Assembly: GCA_022316685.1 (NCBI GenBank)
Contig: JAKJHU010000046.1
Span: forward strand, 3,757,001-3,821,000
Length of the DNA stretch: 64,000 bases
From: Progne subis subis
Lineage: Eukaryota; Chordata; Aves; Passeriformes; Hirundinidae
Direction of reading: 5' to 3'
Position 1 is the first letter of the stretch; the number at the start of each line of letters is the position of its first letter. The translations under genes were made by a program, and so were the position numbers. Positions 11,601 to 23,600 of the stretch are shown here, piece after piece. The notes under the pieces were generated by a model. That model searched no databases and was not told the DNA's origin. It worked only from the letters and a program-made list of their open reading frames with translations.

Positions 11601-14176
11601 AGAGATATTTTCCAATAGATAGGCAAAATCCATAGCCATTAAAGGAGTGCTGGTAAAATCATTAATATAAAATATGCTTGGGCTTAGGGGTATTTATTGT
11701 TCGGCTTGTTTTTTACATTGGTGGCTGGGCTATCTAATCACTGAAGAACTTAGGAGTATAAGAGGGGCAGGACATCTGTTAGGTGAAGAAGCATGTATCC
11801 AGTGGCAACCAGTTGGGAGACTGGCTTCAATCATGACATTTTACAAATAACTGCATTTTTTAAATGGGGTCCTACCCTAAACCAAATCCTAGACCTTGCT
11901 TATCTCAGAATTTCATGATTAGGCCAGCAGTCTTCTGTCAAAATTGTATGCCTGGATCCATGTAGGCAAACTCAATGTTCTCTGCTGGAGCTACACTGCC
12001 ATTAAAAAGCACAGAAATACAGAACTAGAGATTATTGAAAAAAAAACAGATGGGAATGAAAACAGGCACCTCTGGTCAACCTGGAGAGGGCACTGAATAG
12101 ATCCAATTTGTGACATCATCTTGAAAGCTGTGGTTTATACAGCCTCAAACTGAGTACCTAATTTTTTAGGGAAACCTCACCTTTTGTTTCTGTTTTAGCT
12201 TTGTCTAGATTCAGAAAGCAGCTGCATGTATAGAGAGAAGAAAAGCTGAATGCTTATCTGGAGCAAATAGGTGAGGATCCCCTGCTTCCAGCAGCCAAGT
12301 AAGAGCTGGGATGGAGGGACAGGGGGAGAGCATGACTCCCTCTCACGCTTCTTTTGGTTGGTACAAATGGCAGCCTAAAGGCTGACAGAAATTTTCCGCC
12401 CTCTCTCACTGTGGTTGGAATTGGGAATATTCCATGGAAGCCGATGAAGATGAGTAAGAGCAATGCAGCCAGAGCAGCCACCAAGCAGCCATCAGACAAG
12501 ACGCAGGGCTAGGACCCAGGAGGTCCCTGTGGGTCCTGAGCCCTACCACCACGTCCAGGCCTCTTCCTGTCTCTCTGGCAGCAGCACAGACCCCCAGGCC
12601 TGTTGCCACCGCCGAGCTGTGCGGCTGAAGGGGACGGCACATTGAAGCAATTTGCCAGGCTGCATGACAATTACTGACACAGATGCTCCTGTGTCAATAT
12701 GGGCTCTTCTCTCCGTTCTGGTTACAGCAATGGGTGTGCCTGGCGGGGACTCCTCTCAGCACAGGCCAGTAGGATTATGGGGCTGGGAAGGGGCCATGAC
12801 TGCCTGGGCTTGCAAGAACAGAAGCAGACTCAGAGGTTGTCCCTGCTCCCTCCCCTCTTCCAGTCTTTTTATCAGGATCTTCAGCTGCCTGCCATCCCCA
12901 CGCTCTTCCCTCTGTCCTCTGCTACCCACATACTGTAGCTTTCTCTCTGCAACATCCCTCCCTTGCTGCCTGTTTGGAGATTAGGGATGAGAGAAAGGGG
13001 CACTGTCCATTTCTGTCAAAGGCTCTACATCCCTCATGCACCCTCCTCCTTTCAGTTTCTTCTTGTCTCACCCTGCCTCAGCTGTTCCCCTTGTAACTGG
13101 GATATCAGTCATTGCACAAGTGCCAGGAGATTATATTGTTCACAGACAGAAGAGAGGTGAGATGGGGCAGATTTTAGGAAGATCAGGACAGGAATAAGGA
13201 ATAACTTGACCCTCTGAGCAGTTCTGAGAGCCATCTTCTCCTGCCAGCTTTTCAACCGGCATCAAAGTCTATGTGTTTTCTGCCTGCCAAAGACTGAAAT
13301 GCAGCAGAAACACATCCAGTATTCAAATGTCATCAAACACTATCCAAACAGAAAAACTTCATCAAGGTGACATAAAGACCTCAGCCAGACACTGTAAACA
13401 ATACACACTGCCATCCCCATGTTCTCCTGAATGCCTTGGATGATCCCAGGGCCCCGGGGGATATGGTGCAACTAGTTATCAGGTCTGTATGAGGAAAAAG
13501 GTCCCTCCCTTGGCTGTAGCTTCAGCACCAGGTGGACAGACAAGCAGTCCTGGCCATTTGCTGCCCAGAACTGCCTGACCTTGCCTCGGCAAAGAGACCC
13601 AGAGGGGCTGTGTCCAGGAGTGCCAAGCCTATGCCTCAAAGCTGCATGCTAGCCAGTGCCTATCCCAAGTTTAGACATAGCAGTCAATGCTGAAGGCTGA
13701 GACACAAAGTACTCTGCTAGACTTCTTCCAGCACATCTTGAGGAGATTGAGAGATCACTGCTTTCTGCTGCTCTTTTTTTTGTTTGCTGTTCCCTGTCTC
13801 ATGGGAACATGTCCCATTGCCTGCAGGCTGGAGCAGCTGAGACCCAGCCATGTGTTACCCTCTACCAGCTCAGCAATGGCAAATGGGTCTCCAGGAGAGG
13901 TGCAGCTGACCTGGTGAGCTGGCAAAAGCTCATGTGCGTGACAGACCCACCAAAACAGTGTCTGCCAGTACACACTATGAAACACCATGCCTTCCCCTTC
14001 AGAGAAGGCCACCACTGGCTTAAGTCTAGGACAAAACCACCTCAGGATGTATTCTTAGTGTCTTCTGCCCTTTGAGGAGACCTGCAAAAGAGTCTGCTGC
14101 TCCTGCCAATGCCGCACAAAACTAAACAGGCCTCCCACAGCCCCAAAAGCAGCTCCCTCCTGACCCTCCTCTCATT
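8666..14176. other. Long stretch of unique sequence without a recognisable gene
   Basis: No coding region could be supported over 5.5 kb. A (TTG)n run lies at 9931-9947, a 12-bp AAAAGACATACA direct repeat near 9048-9070, and a segment with ATTATTAACGACGG near 10320 that might be conserved. CTTGCAG acceptor-like words at about 10255 and 10408 have no partner donor with an exon-like frame between them. The frames at 12254-12984 lie in mildly GC-rich DNA and look random. Confidence 0.55.
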
Positions 14177-14239
14177 AAAAAAAAAAAAAAAAAAAGTACT
14201 GCTCCTTTAAATGTGGTGCATGTTAAAAAAAAAAAAATT
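14177..14239 (+). repeat. Two poly(A) runs
   Basis: Nineteen A residues at 14177-14195 and thirteen at 14225-14237 bracket a short unique segment. They border the candidate regulatory block that follows. No retroposon body is visible upstream. Confidence 0.8.
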
Positions 14240-14580
14240 GACAAGCTCCCTCACTCTCAAAAGAGTGAGAAATTTTCATTGATTGATTTCTTCATGGCTT
14301 CTTAAACAGATAATTAATTCACCGTGAACCTGCGGACACACCGTCGTGAGTCGTTAATATTGTAAATTCACATATACTTCAATAATCGCCTGACCCCCCC
14401 GTCACCCCGAAAAACAGATAGCTGTGCAGCAAGGAGGAGGGGAACGGAGGGGGGAATCGATTTTCGAAGACATGAAGGGATCACCCAGCAAAGGGAAGTT
14501 ATTGATTCTCTTTTATAAGACACTGCTATAATATTTATTCTTTTGTAAACAGAATTAACCCAGCATCATGGGTCATTCCT
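14240..14580. promoter_or_regulatory. Strong candidate conserved non-coding element
   Basis: The block holds an ATTGATTGATTT pair of PBX/MEIS-like half sites, an AGATAATTAATTC homeodomain cluster at about 14308, CpG-bearing words such as CACCGTGAACC and CGTCGTGAGTCG, a GTTAATATTG segment and TTTATAAG. CTCACTCT at 14250-14257 and AGAGTGAG at 14262-14269 form a perfect 8-bp hairpin with a CAAA loop. AT-rich DNA with so many retained CpGs is typical of developmental enhancers, but conservation is inferred. Confidence 0.45.
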
Positions 14581-14713
14581 ATCGAACAACTTTCCTCACA
14601 TGTGCACAGCAATGCTGATTGTATCAGATGAGGTAGAAACATCCAAACTGTACCACCCACCCTGGCTCACACCTCAGCATCTGCTCAGCTCCCGCCTGCC
14701 GGGTCCTGCCACC

Positions 14714-14767
14714 ATGGCGCAAACCCAGCTGGCGCAGGGCTGGCCGCAGCCGGGCTCGGCTGTGCAG
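14714..14767 (+). other. Possible initiating coding exon (18 codons)
   Basis: GCCACCATGG is an ideal vertebrate translation-start context, with the ATG at 14714-14716. The frame runs 18 codons (MAQTQLAQGWPQPGSAVQ) to a CAG|GTATGG splice-donor-like site, with GT at 14768. The protein is not recognised, no partner exon is identified, and each signal alone is common by chance. It lies about 1.1 kb upstream of the CpG island at 15.8 kb, which weakens it as a standard first exon. Confidence 0.18.
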
Positions 14768-15825
14768 GTATGGGCAGCCCAGTTCTCACCAAGTGCTGCT
14801 GGCATCGTGGTGGTCTTGGGACGCCTCGTGCTGGCAGGGAGGTGGCTGGGGCCTCCTGCAGCTGGAGCCACAGAGACAGCGCTCATGGTGCATGGCTGAG
14901 CTGTGTCTCACACGTACCCGCAGCTGCTGATAGAGGAGAGGGGGAATTGTGACACAAGAGGAACTTTTCTCCATCCCCTAAACCTCTCCCAGTCTGAAGA
15001 GGTTTCAGTCTTGCAGATTGTCCATGGTCACTCAGAAACCCATCCAGCAAGCAGATGGGGCAGCAACTGGTGTGAGGATTCTATCACATCCAAGCTCCTG
15101 GTCTGCCCACCCATGGCAGGGTATGCAGACAAAGGACCCACGTGGGGCATCACATTCCAGAGCCCTGAGGCTCGGTGGCCCTTTGCATAGGGACAGAATA
15201 GGGACAAGGAGCAACAGGGCTCTCCCTGTTACAGAGGCATGAACTGTTGCTTGTGAGGGAACAACTGCATTTCAATCAAATGAAAAGTCACCCCTGAAGG
15301 AAGTAGAACTTTAATGGCAAAAGTGACAAGCAAAAGCCAAAGGGAGGCTTCTGGATCAAGCATCCCAAGGAAGACCCAACAAGTTGTGATCCACTCAGAG
15401 AAGGCTCTGTAAATCTTGCATGGAGCTGTTTACCTTCCCTGATTTTATCTGCATAAACAGTGAATCAGTGTTCCCCATAAGAGACTATTCATACACATTC
15501 ACGTCTCTTGAAGATGCATCTTTGTGGGACATAAAAACATGTTCTGTGTAGATAGAGATGCAAATCTTTGCCTTGGGTACAAACATGCCTGAGGTCTAGA
15601 AAAGTCTGGAGGCTGAAACTGTGAAAGTCCTGGCTGCCCATCAACTCCTGAATTGCCATCTTGTAACACCACGCAGTCCTAAGCAAAGACAGAAACCGTA
15701 ACAACGTAGGGCTCCCTTGCATTTGCCCCACAAATGGGAAACTGTTTTCCACCAAGAACTTCTGGCACGAGAGTTATGATTCAGATTTCACAAAAAACAC
15801 CCAAAATCACGTCTCGGCGCCGTTT
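14768..15825. other. Unique sequence, nothing recognised
   Basis: Several short overlapping frames on both strands show no known domain. No repeats stand out, and composition becomes GC-rich only after about 15.8 kb. Confidence 0.5.
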
Positions 15826-16580
15826 CACGTTTCACCAGCTAACCGCAGATCTACCCATCCCAGAGCCTGCGGGCCGGAGGGCTGCCTGGGTTCCCGGAGG
15901 AAGCCCGACCTGCGGGTCAGCGGGGCTGTGGCCGCTTGGTCCCGGGCGGCAGCGGTGGGACGGCCCCGTGCCCGCTCCTGCACCGGGGATCCGGACGTGC
16001 CGGGCCGCCGCCGCTCCGGCTGGTTTCCTTTCGCCTTCCTCCCGCCCCGGCCAGCGGCCAGGCCGAGCGAAAGCGAGCGCCGGGTTTAGAAGCGGCGGGG
16101 GGAGCAGCAGCCGGGGCCGGGCGGCGGGCAGCGGAAGCCCTAATTAGAAGCGAGGCCGCGGGCAGGCAGGGCTCCATTCAGAGGGCGGACAAAGGGAGGG
16201 TCTGTGGAGCAGAACCGGCCGGCACTGAAAGGAGAGCGGGAGGGCCCCGCGGCGCCCCTTGCCCGCAGCGCAGCGCCCCGGCCCGAGCGCCGCCTGACCC
16301 GGCCGCCCGCAGCACCCGCGCCCCGCACGGCCGAGGGGAGGCCCGGCCGGTGGCCTGGAGGAGGAGAGCGCGGAGCTCCAGCCCGGCAGGTCACCTCGCG
16401 GCCCCCGCCGCCAGACGAGCGCCTTTCCACTCCAGCAGCGCCCCTGAATGCGCTAATTAGCCCCCCGAGCCCGGTGCTGGGAAAGGCCACACCGCTCATA
16501 TGACCGCCACGAGGGGCCTCGGGGAGCGTCGCCGAGCCTCGGTCCTCCCCGCAGGGTGGGACATGGCGGAGGGAGGCCGG
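15826..16580. promoter_or_regulatory. CpG island
   Basis: The DNA is very GC-rich with CpGs closely spaced throughout (for example GCGCC, CCGGCGG and GCGGGGCC words), unlike the surrounding CpG-depleted sequence. Two AT-type islands sit inside it, CTAATTAG near 16141 and GCTAATTAGCC near 16450. Such islands usually mark promoters of housekeeping or developmental genes, but no TATA box or convincing exon is seen and the direction is unclear. The 174-, 156- and 137-codon frames overlap on both strands and fit composition alone. Confidence 0.65.
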
Positions 16581-19560
16581 GGCTGGGTGCAGGTGCCAGC
16601 CCCACGGCACCCCTGTGTTAGGGCACCCCTGGAGCGGCGCTCAGAGAAGGTGCCGGCCCTGGAGGTGGCGTCAAGGTGACGTTCTGAAAGGCTGTGGGGA
16701 GAAATGAACAAGAGGCCCAGAACTTGTTTAAGGGCAGCAGTACATCACAATTAATTCAGCGCTCTTTCCAAAACAAAGGTTTTCTCTGGATTTCAACATG
16801 TTTGCAATATTGGACAATAGTGAACAGAAATAGCAGTGAAGTGTCATCTCAAGAGCCACCTCCCTATCTGTTGCTTCTTTGCCTTCCCTGCCAACACATT
16901 CAGCACATCTTCAGCACTGTCTCCTCTTCAGACAGTTTTTTGCTACAAATTCACGTTCTGATTTTTACCACGCCACATGTGCATCATTAGCATGCCCCAT
17001 GTGTTTTGCTTTCTGCAGTCTTCCCAATGCTCCCCTGTGAGGCATCCATGGCTGTGATGCCCCACATGTCCCCACTTGGGAATATGCAGCACAGGAAAGC
17101 TCGTGGCTATGGGAGACCTAGTAGAGCAGCCACATGTTAGGAAGCTGCTGCTGGCAAAGGGAAGAGTCCACCCTGGCTCTGCCCTCTTTCCCCTGGACTT
17201 GAGCAACGTCCGACTCAAGCTTCAGCAGAGGCCACTCTATCAAATGTACAAAAGCTGTTTCTACAAAAAGACAGAATGAAAGCCTCCAGCTATATGAGAC
17301 CTTAGTGACAGTGGTAGGATCAGGGAAGAGGGGACAGGGAGGTCACACATGAAGACCAAGGCAGGTGGCTGTGTCCTGAATTCTTCCCCATCCCTGTCCC
17401 ACTTGACTCCCCATGCAAGCCCAAAGGTGGTGGCCAGCAGCTTTGTCCTCCCATGGTCTCCATCATGAACCAGCTGCGACAGAGAGCATCTCAATGCACA
17501 CCTGCACTTCTGAGTGATACTTTCTCTTTCCCTTCACATTTGGGATCTGCACCTTAGCAGACCCCAAGATCTCTCACATCCTTGCAGTGCGTGTGCACTG
17601 GTCTTACTCAGCCAACACATACCAGTTAAACCAGGCTGACATGCAGCCTTTTGTCTTGATGACAACAAAGAACAAGCCAAATCACCTGATTTAGCTGGGT
17701 GTGCTATCAAGTTCAAGGATTCATGAGCTCCAAGACCCTTCCTCATAGTGCTCACAGCCCTCACAGCAGTGTGGTGCCCTTCCCTGGATCTTCAAGCACT
17801 CAAAAAACCTGTCAGTAGTCAAAGCCTTTCAGAGGATCCAACATGCTGGTAAGGAAAAAGCAGTACAGCAGGCAGTAAACCAAGGCCATGGATTAACCAT
17901 CATCTTTGATTTTCCTCCTTCCCTTCCCCTCCCCTTCTTTCCTTATCCAGCTTCTAAAGGTAAGGGCTACCAGCTGGGACTGCTTTCTCACCTGCACCCT
18001 CCCACATACACCCCCTAAGCTCCAGAGGCCTGCATTGCACCCCAGAATCTGAGAACAACTCCAAAGAGTCGGGAGGCCTCCTACAGAAACCCAACAACCC
18101 TAGCGAGAATGTAATTGCCTCCAAAGCTAGCAGTGCTGGCAGGAGAAGCTGCCTTCAGTACAGCCTTTCCACAATCACACGCGTCACCCAGGTGCACAAC
18201 ATCTTTTGCAAAGGCCCAGGGGACTCAACAGCTCTGTAAGGCCCTAAGAGAAGGGAAATTGCTATCAGAGACTCCTGTCGACTCCATAGCCCACCAAGGA
18301 GGCTGCTGGCTTCTACAGGCCATCCCCCATCTGTTAGAATAGCAGGAAGTTTAACATTAGCAATAAAAAATAAAAAATGCTGGAGTCCAACTGGTGACTG
18401 AAGTCTGGTGCCAGGCTTTGCTGCAGAGACATCACAGCTGCTTGCAGTGCCTGCTCAGAAAGAGGTGCTCATTAAACATTTGCCTTAGGTTTGTTTTCCC
18501 TGTTTGCTAAAAGCAAACATTCACAACAAAGATCTATGACGGAGGGCTGCAAATCAAAAGTTTGATTTAATAAAAACAAATATTACCAGCCATCTGACTC
18601 TAGGCTCTTCTTCCTTTGGCTTCTGCTCTTAGATTTCAGTAGTTATTTGGAAAAGCTTAAGGCCACAGGAACTAGAAGTGATTTTTATTTTCTAATTGAG
18701 AAGTCTAGATTTTCAACTAAGAGATCAGGCTTTAGAGAAGGCCTCAAGTATCCAATTCACTCTTCAGAGCTGGCTAAAGGGGTTTCATATGACAGAACTA
18801 TCTCATGATGCAGAAAGAACTTTTCCGAGGTGGGTATTTTTGGTGGAGTTCCTGCCTTTTTTCCCAGCTATGGAGATGCTTTCAATAGCTGCAGATAACT
18901 TCCATGCATGAGCCATAGATACTGGTGGATCAAAGCTGAGGAGTTGGTCAACGAAACGAACTGGACTACTGAAACACAGAATGCTCATCAATGCCAGGCT
19001 GCTCAGAGGAAAGCCTTCATCAGCAGAATCCTGACAGGAGATCTGCAAATAGAATTCAGAGGTGCCAACATCTCAATGTTAGCAACACGTGAGGTCTCTA
19101 GCAGGAGTGGGAAGCTCGCAGCCAGCACCCACCACTTTGCGTTATATGGCCCAACAGCGCGTGAGCTAACACTGATGCTAGTGCCATTCAGCTGCAGCTC
19201 AGGTACTTTGAAAAGTTCATTTAGCAGGTTCCTCACATTGCCCTGAAGCATAGTGAGCTTTGTCTGGTTGCAAGCCCATCTACTGCCATACTGAGGGCTG
19301 AGCCTTCACATGTCCCACTGAAACTGTCTCAGGAAGCCAGTGCTCCCCGGGCACCACTGCTGTGCTTGCACCCCACACCAGAGCAGTGCTGCGCAGCTGC
19401 CATCACCTGCCTACAGCTCTCCTGGTGGTGCCTCTGCACCTGGGAGCCCATCTGTCTCTGGGCCCACCCTTCTCATCATGGCCAGCACCAAGCCAGTCTC
19501 GCCCAGCTCTCTGGGAACCTGGGGGGCAGCTGGTCTCCTTGTGGAGCCACACTGTGAGGC
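16581..19560. other. Unique sequence without a recognisable gene
   Basis: No gene is supported. A polypyrimidine stretch of CCTTCCCTTCCCC type lies at about 17910-17950. An AT-rich patch with AATAAAAAATAAAAAAT lies near 18360. Frames at 18908-19251 on both strands resemble nothing known. Confidence 0.55.
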
Positions 19561-19564
19561 ACTG

Positions 19565-20030
19565 ACATGAATCGATCCGTAAGCCGCCCCTGATGTTCTC
19601 CACTTCTGATTGCTACATTTTTTGTGACAAATTGATAAACTGCACCTCCACTCAGTTAAAGATTTGATCTCGCTCTCTTAATCCGCTATCAATAAGATAT
19701 TAATCGTGCACCCGACCTGTTCTGTTCCCCGTCTGCCTACAAATCCAATAATCATTTCAGAATTCACAGCCGAGTGGGGCACTCCCTTCAAACAATTAAT
19801 TATAGGGGAGTCTCATTTATTTTCCCTGTAACTCTCTTCCCCCCTACCCCTCCCCTGCCTGCCTGTCTGTCTCCTTCTTCCCCCCTCCCTTCTTCTTCTG
19901 TTGAAATTCATGCTCAGCAGTGACGGGAGGCGGGAGTGCAGTTTAGACTGGGAGCTGAAGAGGTCCTGCTGAAGTCCCTTCCATTTGCTGCTCCACACAA
20001 CAGATTAAACAACATTTTGCCAAGCCCCCA
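19565..20030. promoter_or_regulatory. Strong candidate conserved non-coding element
   Basis: The block is dense in AT-core words with retained CpGs: GACAAATTGATAAACTG, CTCTTAATCCGCTATCAATAAG, GATATTAATCGTGC, CAATAATCATTTC and CAATTAATTATAGG. These resemble SOX, GATA, homeodomain and HNF-type sites in close succession. A pyrimidine-rich strip (19838-19900) with CTGCCTGCCTGTCTGTC follows. No interspersed repeat is present. Enhancer function is inferred from texture only. Confidence 0.45.
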
Positions 20031-21019
20031 TATTTCTCTGGAGGTGGAGGCCAAATTTACTCCAAAGCTAAAAACCTGAACAATCCCCAGTGATGCATAG
20101 TCTCTCTAACACCTCTAGCATTTGCTCTGCCAGTGGCTTGGAATTTCCACCTCTGGCCAGCCAGGAGAGGGTTTATTCATGCCCAGAGCCATGTGCCTCA
20201 GGACAGCTCATATGATGAGCTCATATGGATGAGAAGTCTCTGTGTGGGCCATGAGGATGGATAAACTGATGACAATGGCGCTTTATCCAGTTGACGCTCT
20301 CTTGACATTTTCTAATAGCCTGCACTGCTATCTGAGTGCTTCTTGATTTGGACTTTAGAAATTTAGTTTCTGTCCCTGGTCCGGAGGAGAACCAAGCTTC
20401 CTGACCAGCTGAGCTCTCAAGCAAGGTCTCACTGCACTATTCCTTCCCTGCCCAACCTCTTCTGGTACTGCATCTCAACAACCAGCCCGTTTCAGATGAT
20501 GCTGTTAGGGAAATTAGTCTATGCCATAATTTCTAGCTATAGCATTCATATGAAGGCCTGATACACAAATTAAAGTCGTTTGTGTCCCAAATTTGCTATC
20601 ACGAGTGCTGGAGACCAAGAACGTAGCCCATGGGGAGGTAAAAGGTTGCAAAGAACCACAGAGCATGTCCGTGCTACAAATACCAAGGAAAAAGTGTAAG
20701 TTAAAGTGTTCCTCGCTGTCAGAGGACTCACTCCTGAGGTGCATCTTTTGCTTCATCCTCTTTGTCATCCTCCGCTTTTACTTCAAACCCCATGGGGGAC
20801 AGAGGCCCTATGACCAGAGATAGGAAGGGCTGGGCGAGAGAAGCTGTCACCAGCAATAGCTGCTGTTAGCACTGGCAGGAAAGACAGAGGAAAGAGCGTC
20901 TCTGCTCCTGTGTGGGGACAGGAGCAGGGCTCTGACAAGCTCTTTAAGCTCCCCAGGCTCCAGAAAATGCTGTGCAAAGTGTTTTAGCAACAAAAGTATT
21001 GAGAAGAACAAACACTCTA
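20031..21019. other. Unique sequence with a small local duplication
   Basis: GCTCATATGATGAGCTCATATGGATGAG near 20204-20231 is a short imperfect tandem in which AGCTCATATG occurs twice and is nearly self-complementary. Nothing gene-like is supported in the remainder. Confidence 0.5.
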
Positions 21020-21260
21020 ATCCCTTAATGAGCCTGCTGATCCCCCATCTTGGCTCTGGCTACTCTAAAGAGCCACACGCTCCCCTCCTCCCTGGCCCCC
21101 GGCCCCCTTTGGAGCAACCCGCTGTGGCTGCCTCAGAACCGATTCAAGGTGCTCTTCGGGATCCAATCCAATTACCCTGCATCCTGCTGAGCGGCCCCAC
21201 AGACAGACTGGCTCTTTCAGGGCAGAGTCTTATGGCCTGTTAATCCTTCCCTCATTAAAA
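21020..21260. promoter_or_regulatory. Candidate conserved non-coding element
   Basis: The block contains TAATCCCTTAATGAGCC, GGATCCAATCCAATTACCC, a GTTAATCC and a CATTAAAAG word. Several CpGs sit between these AT cores (CCGATTC, CTTCGGG, GAGCGGCC). It is repeat-free and ends against an A run at about 21288. This is an inference from motif density. Confidence 0.35.
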
Positions 21261-21479
21261 GACCTTGTTCCTCCCTCCTCAGAGATGAAAAAAAAAAAAA
21301 CCCACAAAAAGACCCTCAACCCCACACTGGGAAAAGTTTACGCAAGAGAGCCCCAAAGCGGAGCATGAAAGCTGGCCTGGAAGCCGCGGCCTCTGCCCGC
21401 TCCCAGGGGTCACCTTTACGCAACACAGGAGTATCTCTGCCTCCTCCTGCCCTCAGACCTGGCTCACCCATGAAGAGGA

Positions 21480-21620
21480 TGGGCAGGCAGCCGTCCCTCA
21501 CACTGTTCTTGCACTGTGGCTTTATTGGCTTCTCTTTAATGGGCCTGTCATTAAGGCAGGAGGAAGCTGGGTGGGAGGGTTCCCATAAAACCAAGTCCTC
21601 AGCTAATGAACGCAGCACCT
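21480..21620. promoter_or_regulatory. Candidate conserved non-coding element
   Basis: A compact block holds TTTATTGGC, CTCTTTAATGGGCC, GTCATTAAGGC and CCCATAAAACC, which are HOX/CDX-like AT cores in GC-rich flanks. It sits about 220 bp after the previous block, and the two may be one element split by the 21287-21300 A run. Confidence 0.35.
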
Positions 21621-23278
21621 GAGGGGAAAGGATGCAGGAGAGGGCGGTTGTTGGTCACACAGAGCTGAGCTGGCTGTCAATGGCCTTGCAAGGACAAGGT
21701 TCCCTCCTCAATGGGAGAGGAAATGTCAGAGCAGCCCCCTCTGCCATCCACCCCTCTGGTACCACATATGCAGGAGGGACCAAGATCTCTGTCCCAGAGG
21801 GTGGCCATTCCCACACCTGGGAGTTGTCTTCAACACTTAGCTGGAGGGATGAGTCAGAGGTCAATCAGCTGCAACAACCTCCTAACAAATGTGTAATGCT
21901 GCTGTGATTTTGCACCTCTCCTGCTTCCTTCTGTTGGAAGCTGCAGTCACAAACCCCAGCGTTTTCCCTCCAGCTGTGCATGCTATCTGATCAGCTCAGG
22001 TTCAAATCCACCAGCTGTACTGTAGGTACTGCTACTGGTACCAGTACTCATTAGCCCATTGATAGAGTTTAATGAAGAGTCGGATCACTCCTCTTCAGAA
22101 GGAAGATCCATCTATGTATAAGCCAAGCACTCCCTGCAGAAGGTGTCTTCAATTTAACCTATTACACATGAAAAAAGGAAAATTTGGTAATGCTGAGAAA
22201 ATAATTTTGTAGTCATGTTTTCCAAAATAAATTATAGTTCCCATTGTTACTCTCTGGTAAGCTGCATTTATGTCCCCACCAGAACACCACAGTGCAGAAT
22301 TTTAGTCCCAGACCCCAGGAGTGGGACTGAAGAACATTGCTAAAGATGGAGACAAACCTAGTAAGTTTGGTTGGATGATAATAACAAAACCAGAGTTAGT
22401 TTTTATCTCCTATCCAGAGATAGGATAACAGCAAGGACTTCTATTTAAAGATAAGGAAATAAAAATGAAGCAGAGTAAAATTAAGGGAGAAGCTCCCTGA
22501 CAATGAAACTTACTAGGAATCTTCACTGTTTAAAGCCTTAAGAAAATTGCACTGGGGAAAAGGGCTACAGGGGTGCCACAAGAGCCTGAGCAGATATTGC
22601 GGTACAACACAGAGCTTGGGGATCACAGTTTTATTCTTGGTCCTGATATCAGTTTGTAGTACAGCCTCACCACATTAAATTCAGTGCGTGTTCAGATAAT
22701 GCTCCCATCCCTCCAACTGCCAACATACAGAAGTCACTTGCCAAATTTAGCACAGCCAGTCAGGCTTTCAGTTAGAGGTAACCTAAGCATCATGAGTTCT
22801 GGGCTCGGGAGAATGCTAATTCCACAAAGCATTCTCAAAATAGAGACAGGCTCGCAATTCACGTGAAAGCTGCCATGGAGGTGGTCAGCCTCCCTCCAGA
22901 GCTGCAAGAGTTCCTGGCAGTCAATAAATGAATGAAAAGGAGCCACAAGACTGAAGCAACTAAGTTTTGTGGGGCGAATGGCTCATCCTAGCTTGGGCTA
23001 ACGCAGGAACTGGTGAGTCAGGTTCTGCTCTGGCCATGCACCCTAAGGAGCAACATATCTGTGGCAGTCTGACGCGATGGGGCTCAGCATTACAGGTGAC
23101 TGAGAAGGATTTCAACAATAACAAAAGGCATGATTAGGTCTTCCTAAAATCTCGCTGTTGCAGAATATTGCAGCATGCACTTACTAAGCATGTTTTCACA
23201 GTAGGTATCTGATTTTTAAATTTTTTTCTTATAAGACAGTAGGGGGAAGTGAACATATTAAGGTGAAAGGGACGTTTT
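21621..23278. other. Unique sequence without a recognisable gene
   Basis: No frame has a recognisable product, and no repeat family was identified. The stretch 22150-22560 is AT-rich, with AAAATAAATTATAG and GATAAGGAAATAAAAATG words that could be regulatory but are unsupported. Confidence 0.5.
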
Positions 23279-23600
23279 TTGTTGGGGTTTTGGTTTGAGT
23301 TAAGTTTTTGCAATAAAGGATGAAAAAAACATTCAAATTTCTGACTTTTTTCCCTCCTCAGGGAAAAAAAACCCAAACCAAACCAAACCAAACAAACCAA
23401 AACAAAACAAACAAAAAACCCCCACAAACACACACACACACACACACAAAAACCCACAAAAAACCCCAACAAACAAAAACCCCAAACAAACAAACAAAAA
23501 ACAAAACAAACAAAACAAAAAAAAAACACCAAAAACAACACCAACCCCCCCCCCCAAAACAAACGAAAAAAAAACCCCTGCAACCCACACCCAAAAAAAC
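23279..23600 (+). repeat. A/C-rich simple repeat with CA core
   Basis: After a short G/T-rich lead (TTGTTGGGGTTTTGG from 23279) come about 240 bases made almost only of A and C: AAACC and AAAC words, a CA run at about 23426-23449, then a C13 run near 23546. Frames translating to K/T/P/Q or F/V/C/W strings are artefacts of this composition. AAAACCCCAACAA near 23461-23473 is the reverse complement of part of the G/T lead, so a hairpin is possible. Confidence 0.85.

Noticed and set aside
15734..16610. Frames of 137, 174, 156 and 99 codons in the CpG island
   Set aside because: Several frames on both strands are open at once and are rich in Ala, Gly, Pro and Arg, as GC composition predicts. No known protein is recognised.
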